Assembly (NCBI RefSeq): GCF_030867145.1
Contig: NC_134416.1
Coordinates: forward strand, 92,667,183-92,731,182
Reading direction: 5' to 3'
From: Opisthocomus hoazin
Taxonomy: Eukaryota; Chordata; Aves; Opisthocomiformes; Opisthocomidae
Length of the DNA stretch: 64,000 nt
In this document: piece by piece, positions 21,430-32,877 of the stretch
How positions within the stretch are numbered: the stretch's first letter is position 1
How the letters are laid out: each line of letters begins with the position of its first letter
Notes under the pieces: generated by a model
The model's input: the letters and a program-made list of their open reading frames with translations, nothing else
Database searches by the model: none
What the model was told of the DNA's origin: nothing
Position numbers and translations under genes: made by a program

Positions 21430-24400
21430 CTAGCTAAATCAGCAGACTTTTTTGTTCTTAAAGAAATGAAGCTTCATTTTCATAAACATGTAATAAACAC
21501 ACTTATATTAAATTTTCCCCAGACTTCTGGGTTTTCCTTTCTTCTAAGAAAAAAATGTCCTCTGACATTTCTTTTTTCTTCCAAAAGACCTGTAGATGTT
21601 CTGCATTTTCTCACAGTCACATTTGCATATCTCAGATTGACCTGTAATAGTTTTCTGAACACTCATGTTAAATATAAGATAGTTTGCACTCACCATAGCC
21701 TCAAAGTACCAGAGAAAGCTACTTTAGCTCAGGACAAGATCCTACATCCACCTTCTTTCTGCCATGGAGCCAAACTTGGGGGCCTACTGCCCCTCCCTAA
21801 ATGATGAGAAGGTTAATTACAGTTCACAAGCAGGTGTGATTCAGAAAAGCCTTTCCTAATTTAATTCCCTCTAAATACCCAGCTGACTTCAATAAAGTGT
21901 TTTTGGAAACTCAGCTAAGAGTATGTGTCACCTGTTTTAATAGTGAGGCCAGACCTTGGGAAAAATTGCGCCAAAATTCATGGGTTTTTACACTGTTTCT
22001 GTTATTTATATAGTGTAATGATGGTGTTGCTTGTTAGGTTCATATAGATGACAACCACAGTCGAGAGCAGGCAGAAAAGGCTGACACTGAATAAATGTGT
22101 GGAGGGTAGAAAGTAATCAGTAGCAGTGCTCATTGCAGAGGCATTCATCTGTAGCTTCTCTTGCATGTCTGCCTCCAGAGGCAAGGTTATACGCCATCCC
22201 TCCTCACAGTGCTTCACAAGACTCTCTTCACTTTGCACCATGCATTTTTCATGAATACCGACTTCTCTTACATTCTCATACCTACAGGTCTGTGGCCCCA
22301 TAGTAATTAGAAAGATGTGGCAACAGTAAGATAAACTCTATGCATGTGTTCTCAGAAATTCATTCTAGGGAGCCACATCTTGACATCAAGCTGAGGAGTA
22401 TCTCAGTAACACCCTCAAGTAACTCAGGGTCAAGGCTAAGAATAAATCCTTGGTACACACCCAGCTTACAGTACTCACAAATTTCACCAGTATTTGTGTA
22501 GGTACCACAACCACACTGTTGGTTAACTGCTCGTAACACCCTTTAAAACACACCTCAGTCTTCACCAGGTCTCCTTGGCTCTCCCCTACAGCACAGGAAA
22601 TAATAGCTGCAGGAGGAAAATTCATATCAAATATATGTACTAATGCATATTAATGTAATTGATTTGATTAATTTCTCAGTGAAGGTTTCTGCAAACCTTT
22701 CATGATTATTGCAAGTGAATCCTTCCAGACTCCAGTTCCCCAGTAAGAAAATGCACAGAACAAAATTCCTCCTACCTCATTCACCCTCAGAAGATTTCAG
22801 CTGAGCTGTAACCCAACTGCGGATATTAACAATTCGAACAGAGAACTTCATTTCTGCATTTATAACTCACAGTTCTCAGTGGGAATAGTTACATAAATCA
22901 CACTGTTTTGCTTTTGTTCCTGACTGCACAAAGTAGCAGTGTGACCATATCAGAGTGAAATTTTCATATTACACCCAGATATGGATTTCAAAAGTTCTTC
23001 TCTGTTCACTTCTCACGTTGGCCACTGAAAGAGGGAAGGAAACAATACTACATAATTAACAAATACAGCATTCATATTAAGCTGAAAAATTTAACTATTA
23101 AAACTGGAATATCCTAAATGTAACAACTGATGAGTTGTACAACCAATGCCCTGTTTATTTAACCTATTCTGACTGGATGGTTTAAAATACATACCATAGG
23201 CAAGACTTGTTGATTATTCAGTATAACTGCATCAGTAGAAGCAGGGAGATACAAGTGAGGCCAGGGAGACATGCACAGATCTCTCTATCTCTAAAGACCT
23301 TGGCAGCAAGCTACAGCTCTAGTTCCATCCAAATATCCCTTAGTCAAACAAAACTTACATATTTCTACCCAATCTGTAGGCTTTTTTATCTCCCACTAAA
23401 CCAAACCAACCTCCCAAACACACTCCTGCTTTACGCAAAACAGCTCTGCAGTATTATAGGAGCCATCAGGAATGGTTTACTGGTTTTAGGCAAGATTCAT
23501 TTTGGCAAAAGATTTCCAGCATCAGGCTGCAGGTTTAAATTCACCCAGATATCTGCCCTGGGCTTGTTGGGGCTGTGCCTAAATATCTAACTACATCCAG
23601 GTACGGAGAAGACTGAATTTGCTTTCTCTGGCCCAGCGGCTTGCGCCCGGGACGGGAGCAGCAGGGAGCCCGCAAGCCCTGGGGGAAGTTTCAGAAGCAC
23701 AGCCCTTTCCAGGGCTAGCCCCACCAGCCTCAGGCACTGAAATATTTTGGGTACATGGGTTTAATTTTTCTGTTCGCTCATAGGAGGGGTATAAGATGCA
23801 CAGCTGTTTTGTTGCCTGCCAATCTGCTCCCATCCCTCGCACTTTGTGCATCCATTTAAACCACGGAAAGAGCAAGTACATCATCTGGCTTCAGCCAGAA
23901 GCTGTAGTCTGCCCACAGTTTATGTCAGTATCAATTATTACACTGGGAAAAGCAGTGGAAACTCAGGCCTTTCTTTGAAATAGTTATGTAAGGCATGTGA
24001 ATTGTTTTGAAAACGCTTCCATTTGCTGGCTTTAGCAGGATGCACAAGCTCACTCCCTTGCTCCAGTACTCAGCAGTGAACTTCACATAGCATGGACTAA
24101 GATTTATGGATGGCATTAATTTCAATAATGCTGGATGAAACCAATCCGTGTTTTCTCAGAGGGCGTATGTGCATCTGAGTGAAACACTACTTTTCTTTGG
24201 AAAAAGAAAGAAAATCTTCAGAAAGGGTATATGTAACTAAAGTGAAAACTATTGAAGAATATGATGTTGAAGGACACTGGAGACCTCAGCAAAGCTAACA
24301 GCTTAGATGTCCTGGACTTGAGCACCTCATCAGCATGGACCCTCACCATGACAGGCCATGATGTTATTCTTCTCAATGAGTGTTAAACTCAGAGGAAGGG

Positions 24401-27292
24401 GTTGCTGCAGCTATGCTCAAGGAAAATTAATCTTCTGTGCTACTTCACTGTACCACAGCACATTCTAACTTTCCCTATTAGCAAATACAATCCTGTGCTA
24501 ATGACAAGCCAGACCTGCGCCATGAACAGGAGCCACTTATTTTCTGAGGGAGAATAACACTTTTTTTTTCCCTTTTTCTTCCCCCTCACCTCTAACCCCC
24601 TGTGTGCTCTGCTCTAATGAAAGGTCAGAGGGTAGGACTTTATTTTCCTCCAGACCATGAATGCTAAATAGCGCCATCATGAAGAGTTCAATGACCCCTG
24701 TGTGTTCTGAAGCCACTGAAAAATGAAAACAAATGTTAATCTGGGGTCTGACTCAGACTCTCTTTGCTGATCTATACTTATGGAGCACATTAGGGCCACT
24801 TACGAAATCAGGCTGAGGGCTGATCTCTGACCTCGCTCCGTTTTGAGATGGCTGTGCTCCATTCGCTGGAAGCCCGACGCTGCTGCTGGCCTCACAGCGC
24901 AGGGGGCTCGCCGCTAATCCTCCCGCCGTGCCCACTGCCGCTCATGTGCAACTTACATAAACCAGAGCAAGCGCTGGCACACATCAACGGCAATGCTCCC
25001 GTTTAAAAGTAGATGGTTGGAGTAGGTGTTATTAGTACCCTGTGTCAAGCTGTGATTGCTCACATCTGGCTGCAGCCTGAATAGCACTTTTGATTCAGGG
25101 CAGCAAAAGAAAAAGTTGGTGGTGAGACAAAAAAAGAAGATGAAGCAGGCTTGATCTTACTATTTTGTGATTTGAAAAGCTGAGTTAGAAATAACTGCAG
25201 CCAACAAAAAATCAAGTTGGATGTCACTGATATACCTATATTTACCATCTTCTGGATTCCTAGGTGGTCCTGATCTTAAACCCAAAGTCCTAGTCTGGTG
25301 ACATTAAAACCACACATTGAATAGCAAACCAGTTGTTTACAAAAGGCTTCTGATGAAGAATACTTCGGTAGCATGACAAAAGAAGCAAGAGAAATATTTT
25401 CATTATAACATTAATATTAAGTAATAGTAATGCTCTTGCATTTTAATCTCATCGTTCTGTGACGGACACTTCTCATTTCTTTCTTTTTTTTCTCTCACCC
25501 TACCCTTTTTCCTGTTCAGAGTTTCTAATGCAAATGAAAACCAGAGGCTGAAGTTTGCACTGTTGAGATCTGAAGATTACTGTTGGTCTATGAAGGTGAG
25601 CTGTGTGAAGCCTGTTGCAGAATTTGCCTTTTTTTTTTTAATTCTTCTGAAAAAATCTCCTGAACTAAGAATCATATATGTCACATTGGTTTCTATCTGA
25701 GTATTTCTTCCTACAGGACTGCCTAAAAAACATATATTGTGCATTTTGAGTACTGTGAAAGGGAAAAAAAGAAGCGATGAGACATGATAGACTCTGTTAA
25801 AGCTCGCAAAGAGAAATGAACAACTAAATACAATTCTTCTTTGAAACAGTGAAGTCTCAAAACAGAAGAAAAGCCACTGAGCACTTCATTCAGGAAGGGC
25901 TGAACAAATTTCTAAGCTTACAGGTGCATAAAGCCTTGAGGTACTCATGTATTGTAATCCCCTGCTTGTGCACGTCAAAGCACTATGCAATTTTCTCTAC
26001 TTCAACAGGGCTCTTCAAATGAAAAGGCTGCGCACCAGAGGTCAGAAATCAGTAAATGTTCTCTCTCATAAAGCAACAACTGTTCACAGATTGTCTGCAT
26101 ATTTTGAGTACAATTAGTTTCAACTGGTTTTAAAGAATATGATTTGGTATTTGCTTTTGTGGACATCACTTAGCATTGTATTTGTAACAATAAAAATAAT
26201 GTTGGCCCACTTCAGTATTTGTCATTTTCTTTGCTTCAGGTTTCAAGGTAAATTTAAGTCAGTTGATAATGTCAACAGTTAGTGGTTAGCAACTTTATTC
26301 AGCACAACAGAAAATCATACATTGTTATCATTAATGATTTTTATGACATTTAGATGGGTCTGGCCTACACTGACTGAGTTATTCAGAAGGTCAGATCTTT
26401 TATATTTTGATGAATACTTGTAATGGCTGGTATTACCAAGTCAGTGTTTACTATGAGTTCTTAAAGTACTGGCCGCTGATGCTCAAGAAAAAGCTTCTTA
26501 ATAGTGACAACCAGAAGTAGGTAGATGAGGTGTAAATGTGTATTCCCCTTTAAACTACAAGAAATGGTAAGACCATGGAGGAAAAAGCTGATGTGAGGGA
26601 AGGGAGGGAAGAAACAAATCAAGCTATAGGAGCTGTGGATCATCAATACTGCTGGAAGCAAAGCTATTTCAATTAAAGGATGTAAAACTGAATTTTAACA
26701 CATCTTCTCTGGAGCTTCCCAGCTTGCAGTCCTTACTAATGTTTTGAAGTCCATCAGTAATTTTCATCAGGTATATCTTGACAGTGCCTTGTGCAAACAA
26801 CCTTAGTCTTGAAAACTCCCTCCCTATCTGACAGAATGAATCCTGACCAGACTCACCCAGCAGTCCAGGAGCTAAACTGACTGCCAGCAGACAAACGTGC
26901 GCAAGATTCACCATTTTTGTGTAAAATCCTAGATACTGAAGTGTTCAAATTAACATGTTATTCCTTAGGCTATGGGATGAGCTAAGTGATTAATAGATGC
27001 AATTTTGAAAGGAGGGTGGGGTGTCAAGAATTATTTTTGCAGAACTGTCCAGGAGAAAAATCTCTTCCATTGCCTGCTTGTTTAAATTTCTGGTATGCTT
27101 TAAAAGTCTGAGCAAGGTTTGGTACTCTTTTCTTGAATAGGACTCTAGTAGACTGCTCTTGAACAGAGTCTATATTATCATTGTATTACTCAGTCTTGCT
27201 TGTTTCAGTACCAGATTTTTAATTTGGGGCTAGACAGCCTTTTCATGGGGGCTGCTAACTGAAGGGACTCCTACAGATTGCCTCTCACATAT
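21430..27292. other. Non-coding stretch containing one candidate exon
   Basis: AT-rich overall, with small GC-rich patches at 23630-23720 and 24830-24940. Apart from the candidate exon at 25520-25595 nothing could be assigned. Confidence 0.5.
25520..25595 (+). other. Candidate exon of an unknown gene
   Basis: A 76-base stretch is preceded by a long pyrimidine tract (about 25470-25516) and CAG, and followed by AAG|GTGAGC, a strong donor. After one base, 25 codons are open in a single frame and the other two frames contain stops. The translated peptide (beginning VSNANENQRLK) is not one I recognise. It may be a coding exon, a non-coding RNA exon or chance. No neighbouring exon could be paired with it in this window. 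Confidence 0.3.
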
Positions 27293-27550
27293 TCAAAGAA
27301 TCATAAAATGCTGTGGCTTGGAAGGGACCTTAGAGGTCATGTAGCCCAAACGCCCTGCAGTGAGCAGGGACATCTTTAACGAGATCAGGTTGCTCAGAGC
27401 CCCGTCCAACCTGGTCTTGAATGTTTCCAAAGACGGGGCCTCCACTACCTCTCTGGGCAACCTGTTCCAGTGTTTCACCACCTTCATTGTAAAAAATTTC
27501 TTCCTTATACCCAATCTAAATCTACACTCCCTTAGTTTAAAGCCACTACT
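27293..27550 (-). repeat. CR1 LINE 3' fragment, minus strand, different subfamily
   Basis: Read on the minus strand it encodes the CR1 ORF2 end (FRLGIRKKFFTMKVVKHWNRL, then APSLETFKTRLDGALSNL) and a 3' UTR ending CATTTTATGATTCTTTG. It lacks the ATTCTGTG form and differs in the coding end from the copies at 31617 and 42645, so it belongs to another CR1 subfamily. The frame continues past the CR1 homology to about 27694, but that part is chance. Confidence 0.88.
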
Positions 27551-28667
27551 GTTGCTCACCTCCAGGCCCAGTGGCTGATTAGTACAGACTAACTCCTTTC
27601 CAAAACCACCTGGCAAAACTGAGAAGACAGAGCTATGAATCCTACTTCCTAGGACACACAGCAGCTTTTGAGCAAGACGGGACAGGGGCATCATCTCAGG
27701 GGGGATAAGAGTTACTTTTCACTGCTCTGAGAAGTGCTTCATAGGTTGTCAGTTTGCATCTCATTTTACACCTGTCATAAATACTCTTCACTCAGAGTAC
27801 AATAGAAAATGTCCAGGTTGAATGGGTGGGTGGTTATGGGAAAGAGGATGTAGGATTAATGGACAAAGTCAGAAACTTTCAGAAAACAATGGAAAGACAA
27901 GAAAAAGTTATGAAAAGGTAGAAAATGTGCATTATCTTCCCTACCTTTTAAAAATACACAATTTCCATACTGAGCATCAACTGCTAGAAAATTATTGATC
28001 ATACACCAGCACCAGCATTTTTCTTCAGAAAGATTTCAGAAAGTCTGTTGAATGAGTTAGGTCTGTGAAATTTATGTAAGATATCTGGAGCAAGAGCTGT
28101 CTTTTATGTATTTGCACAATATCTAGCACAAGATATTTGTAAATGTCTAGCCAGATAAATAGAGTTATTGGGTAGTGTCACCTAAAATGCAAATAACAAT
28201 AGCAACAACAACAATAAAACTCTCTGTACTCAACAGGAATTTAACTCTGAATCACAAGTGCTTTAGCTTCATGTTTTGAACAGTTATTGCGTGTACATCC
28301 AGCCAGACAAATGAGATATGTTGGATCTCATAGCTCTTTCTATTTCTACACCTCTAGAGAAGAAGTGCATGGCATGCTGGAAGACTGAGGAGTAAAAGCA
28401 ACAGGAAGGATGGGTTGCTTGTGGCAACACAAGCCAAGAACCTTTTGCACAGCCTGCTTGTCTGATGCTGAGCCCACCGCTGAAACCTAGACCCCTACGT
28501 CAATGGCCGGTCATGCCTATATCTGTGTCTCTCCACAAACCACTGCCAGATGTTTACCAGTCTGGAAAATAGCTCTATCAAAACTTTTTGTCCTAGGAAT
28601 TATAGAATCCATGAGCAAATAAACATAACACAACAATATATGGCAGTGCCCTATTCAAATGCAGGCA
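27551..28667. other. Non-coding stretch
   Basis: No gene or clear repeat, apart from a small CAA-rich run near 28190-28220. Confidence 0.55.
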
Positions 28668-28788
28668 ATATATATGTATGACTATGTATGTATATATGCA
28701 CATATATAGACATATATGAATGTGTGCGTACATGCATACATACGAATATACATGTATGTATACATGCATATATGTGCGTGTGTATACA
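28668..28788. repeat. Imperfect TATG/CATA-rich simple repeat
   Basis: Alternating purine-pyrimidine DNA of TATATG, TACATG and GTATAC units, partly palindromic in its right half. It explains the short open frames on both strands here. Confidence 0.85.
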
Positions 28789-28873
28789 CTCACTGAAGAC
28801 TATGAAACACAGGAGATCATACATATTAAACAACATATGGTAAAGGAGAAAGAGAAGAAATCCAAAATCACTA

Positions 28874-29988
28874 TGTGGTGGGTTGACCCTGGCTGGATGC
28901 TAGGTGCCCATCAAAACCGCTCTATCTCTCCCCCTTCTCAGTTGGACGGGGGGAAAAAGTATAATGAAAACCTCTTGGGTAGAGGTAAGGACAGGGAGAG
29001 ATCATTTAGCAATTACTGTCATCGGGAAAACAGACTTAACTTGGAAAAAATAATTTAATTTATTACCAATCAATCACATCAGAGTAACATAATCAGAAAT
29101 AAAATCAAATCTTAAAAACACCCTTCCCCCACCCCTCCCTTCTTCCCAGGCTGAACTTTACTCCCGATTTCTCTACCTCCATGCAGGGGGATGGGGAAAG
29201 GGGGTTGCGGTCAGTTCATCACACTTTGTCTCTGCTGCTTCTTCCTCCTCACACTTGCCCCTGCTCTAGCGTGGGGTCCCAACCACAGGACACAGTTCAC
29301 CATGAACTTCTCCAACTTGAGTCCTTCTTACTGGCTGCAGTTCTTCACGAACTGCCCCAGCGTGGGTCCTTTCCACGGGGTGCAGTCCTTCAGGAACAGG
29401 CTGCTCCAGTGTGGGTCCCCCATGGGGTCACAAGTCCTACCAGCAAGCCTGCTCCAGTGTGAGCTGCTCTCTCAATGGATCCACAGGTCCTACCAGGAGC
29501 CTGCTCCAGTGAAGACTCTCCACAGGGTCACAGCTTGTTTTGGGCACCCACCTGCTCCAGCGTGAGATCCTCCATGGGCTGCAGGTGGATGTCTGCTCCT
29601 TTGTGGACCTCCATGGGCTGCAAGGAGACAGTGTGCCTCACCACGGTCTTCTCCAGTCTGCAGGGGAATCTCTGCTCCAGTGCCTGGAGCACCTCCTCCT
29701 CCTCTTTCACTGGCCTTTGTGTCTACAGAGTTGTTTCTCTCATATACTCTCACACCTCTCTTCAGCTGCTTTTGCACTCGGGTTTTTTTTTTCCCTTTCT
29801 TAAATATGTTATCCCAGAGGCGCTACCACCATTGTTGATGGGCTCGACCTTGGCCAGCGGTGGGTCCGTCTTGGAGCCAGCTGGCACTGGCTTTACCAAA
29901 CATAGGGGAAGCTTCTGGCAGCTTCTCACAGAAGCCACCCCTGTAGCCCCCCTGCTACCAAAACCTGGCCATGCACACCCAATACACA
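28874..29988 (-). repeat. Solo LTR of a second avian ERV family, minus strand
   Basis: On the minus strand the element starts TGTGTATTGGG and ends CCCACCACA, with TG...CA ends and a length of about 1.1 kb. I recognise it as a common long avian ERV LTR, probably ERVL-like. Minus-strand signals include a TATTTAAGAA-like promoter motif near 29800 and an AATAAA polyadenylation signal (TTTATT at 29059-29064 on the plus strand). The central part (about 29262-29640) is a row of degenerate tandem units built around CTGCTCCAGYGTGGGTCC. No internal retroviral sequence adjoins it. The flanks CACTA (left) and CTACC (right) do not match, although CACTA recurs at 29993-29997, so the right boundary is uncertain by about 10 bases. 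Open frames within it are not genes. Confidence 0.8.
29262..29640 (-). repeat. Degenerate tandem units inside the minus-strand LTR
   Basis: Roughly seven or more copies of a 40-60 bp unit repeat here. Each contains a CTGCTCCAG(C/T)G core followed by GTGGGTCC or a close variant and a CACGGGG/CATGGGG element, with the intervening text diverged. They account for the long open frames on both strands in this stretch. Confidence 0.7.
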
Positions 29989-29997
29989 CTACCACTA

Positions 29998-31548
29998 CAT
30001 GTTCGTCATGCTAAGAAACCTATTGTATAAATATCAGAACAGGTATTTTAAGTGATCTTACAGACTCCTATCTCTGTCAGATTAACTGCCAGAAAACTTA
30101 CGGAAACACTTTCTGATCAGTGTTCCTAAAGCCTAATTAATTTATTACATTAACAGACACCCGTCTCACTGGAGGGAGAACAATTTCATATGCAAAACTC
30201 TTAATCCAGATGAAATTTATTCTTCCTTTCATGTTTTTTTTTTTCTGTTCTTCAGTTTACAAGAAGGTCTCTGAAAAAAAGGAGAAAAAAAAAAGCTTTC
30301 CCCACATGCTTCCAACTTTGTCATCACTGTCTGATGTTGTTGCAAATATGAGTAGATAAAGACAGTACTTGAACCCCTAGGAAATAAAATGGACTATGGA
30401 AACAGTGACAGCAGCAACCATAGGTGAATAAAGACCACAGTTAGCTATAATTTTTCCGAAATAACTAGATACACTAAGATTTCACCCCAAAACCAATCAG
30501 GGCCTCCAGGCCATCTCATCTTCATCTTATCTCCTGGTCCTCACATTAACATTGATTTCTATTGATTTAACTCCTAGAGTGTCTCAGCTGAGCTCGCTGG
30601 TAATATTACCTTATTTCCCATAATAAAAAATTGTCTTTGTTTTGAAGGCACTGTGTTCTTAAGAAGACGGAAAGTAGAATTGGTTTGACAGGCCCAGTGA
30701 CTGGCAAGGCTGGGTGTAAAACCTACATGTGCCAGCTCCTACCCCCTGGCCTAAAACAGTTTCGTGCTGGCATTCATCTGACTGGACAGTAAAAATCCTG
30801 CCTTGATTACATGCTAAAAGGAAGGATGACAAATCTCTGGGCTTGCTTTCCTGATTACAGTAAACGTGGGATGCCCTCCTAAGGCAGTTGTGTAAGTTGA
30901 CACAATGCACACCAGACTCATCTTTGCTCGTATTGCCCAGTTAATGGGCAGTCAGGCAGACTGAGGGGATAATTTCATGACCACAGAGCTGATGAAAACT
31001 CTGGGTCTGGAAAGATGGCCTCATGTTTTCCAGACTCTTGTCCTAGGGAACAGGAGCTGAGGCCAACATCCCAAGGCTGTGCTGTGGCTGAAGATCAGCG
31101 AGTTCTTCAATAAGTGCAAGCATGCTGCCCAAAAATGCAGTTGCATGGGTAAGAGTGGAAAGATAATTCCAGACGAAAGCAGAAATTAGAGAGCGGAGTT
31201 TGAAAAACCCCACACACCCATTGCAACAGGGCTTATTTCTAAAGGGTTCAAGTGACATTTTTTCACACAGTTCTCACTGTGGCATTATGATAAAGCTTGT
31301 CCATGCTACTTCTGTCTTGGCAGATGCTCAGCAGCTCTCCTCTTCTCTCTCTGTCAGCAGCATCTGGCTGCAGCGTTTCTACCTCTGCAGCTGTTTCTGA
31401 GCTGTGCACAGGGACAGGTGGAGTGGGGGGTGACACACAGCCACTGGGAAATGAGGCAAGACAGGGAAATGCAGGCTAGAGAAGAGGTAATGAAGGGCCT
31501 AAGAGTGATTTCTAGCCCTGAAGAAGGATAAGACTTGGATTTGTCAGC
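29998..31548. other. Non-coding stretch between LTR and CR1
   Basis: No gene or recognisable element. Open frames are short and unsupported. Confidence 0.55.
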
Positions 31549-31563
31549 CGGTGGAGGACACAA
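31549..31563. repeat. Left arm of a 15-bp inverted repeat around a CR1 copy
   Basis: CGGTGGAGGACACAA here is the exact reverse complement of 32135-32149, which directly follows the CR1 terminal repeat. Confidence 0.8.
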
Positions 31564-31616
31564 AGCAAAGACAGACCTGTCCATGTGGTGAGAAGGCTGG
31601 AGGACCAGGAGAGGAT

Positions 31617-32132
31617 GCATGAGAAAAGGAGTCCAGCGGAGACTGGACAGAGTCCAGTGGAGGGCTACGAGGATGATGAGGGGACTGGAGCATCTCTCCT
31701 ATGAGGAAAGGCTGAGGGATCTGGGCTTGTTCAGCCTGGAGAAGAGAAGGCTGAAAGGGGACCTTATAAATACTTATAAATATCTGAAGGGTGGGTGTCA
31801 GGAGGATGGAGACAGACTCTTTTCAGTGGTGCCCAGTGACAGGACAAGGGGCAACCGGCACAAACAGAAGCAGAGGAAGTGACAGCTGAACACGAGGAAG
31901 AATTTCTTCCCTCTGAGGGTGACGGAGCACTGGAACAGGCTGCCCAGGGAGGTTGTGGAGTCTCCTTCTCTGGAGATATTCAAGACCCGCCTGGACAAGG
32001 TCCTGTGCAGCCTGCTCTAGGTGACCCTGCTTCAGCAGGGGGTTTGGACTAGATGACCCACAGAGGTCCCTTCCAAACCCTACCATTCTGTGATTCTGTG
32101 ATTCTGTGATTCTGTGATTCTGTGATTCTGTG
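31617..32132 (+). pseudogene. CR1 LINE 3' fragment with (ATTCTGTG)6 tail
   Basis: This is the same CR1 subfamily as the copy at 42645-43400: the two share long near-identical stretches, such as the GGGTGGGTGTCA(G/A)GAGGATGG block. ORF2 is interrupted by a stop near 31881, then continues in the CR1 sense to the 3' UTR. It ends with six perfect copies of ATTCTGTG at 32085-32132, the CR1 3' terminal repeat expanded well beyond the usual two or three. A small internal duplication of the GAGTCCAG(C/T)GGAG motif sits at the left end. Confidence 0.9.
32085..32132 (+). repeat. (ATTCTGTG)6 CR1 terminal microsatellite
   Basis: Six perfect 8-bp units form the very 3' end of the CR1 copy. Such units are the known CR1 priming end, and six perfect copies suggest either a young insertion or slippage. 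Confidence 0.95.
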
Positions 32133-32134
32133 AG

Positions 32135-32149
32135 TTGTGTCCTCCACCG
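32135..32149. repeat. Right arm of a 15-bp inverted repeat around a CR1 copy
   Basis: TTGTGTCCTCCACCG is the exact reverse complement of 31549-31563. It lies two bases after the last ATTCTGTG unit. Confidence 0.8.
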
Positions 32150-32858
32150 AACTACAGAAACCTCTGGACAGGTCTCGAGGTGCGGGCAGTCTGGCCACCA
32201 GCCTCAATGCCTAGACAGCGTGGAGAGCCCCTCCAGAATCTCTTTGTCAGGTGCTGGTGGCAGGACAAGGAGGTCAGCGTTGCGCACGTCTGCCTCGGCG
32301 ATTTACATCAGAGGGTGTGGTGGGCCAGCGAGATAATGAGAACATCAAGGGCAGTCTTTGTGCCTCTGCACAGTGTTTTTTCTCTCTTTCTGTGAAACAA
32401 CTGTTCATAATCTCTTAAAAAAAATCCCGTCTGCAGACTGGGGGCAGCTTTAAATCAAAACACCTGCGTGTCATGCACACACAGCCTTGCCATTATGTGC
32501 AGGGGCACCGGCTCCGCCACAGTGCATACCAAGTGTTTGATTCTAGGTGAAGCTGGATGGACAGATCTGCTCGCTGGAGAAACACAAGACCCTGTGAGAC
32601 TCTTCTCCCCCCTGCGCTGAATGGCCTTTATCTGCCCCTGTTCGAGCTTCTCTCCTTCCCTCCAGTCTCTTAACCCCACACAATGGTCATGGAGCTGAGG
32701 CCCAGGGAAATGGCAGTGCCAGAAAATGCTTTCACGTGTTCTCAGCCTGGGGTGATCAAGAACTCTCCAAACCCTCCAAAGCACACCGAGGGTTTCGTGG
32801 ATTGTTCTTTATCTAGCCCATGGCTGTCACTGCTCCAGAAAGGGACAGGCAGAAGTTA

Positions 32859-32877
32859 GCTGCTGCTGCTGCTGCTC
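32859..32877. repeat. (GCT)6 simple repeat
   Basis: Six GCT units in non-coding sequence. Confidence 0.9.

Noticed and set aside
28669..28790. Cruciform-like palindrome as a special structure
   Set aside because: It is explained by simple alternating TATG/CATA repeats.
29175..30014. Several 90-180 codon open frames on both strands
   Set aside because: All lie inside the minus-strand LTR and its tandem units.
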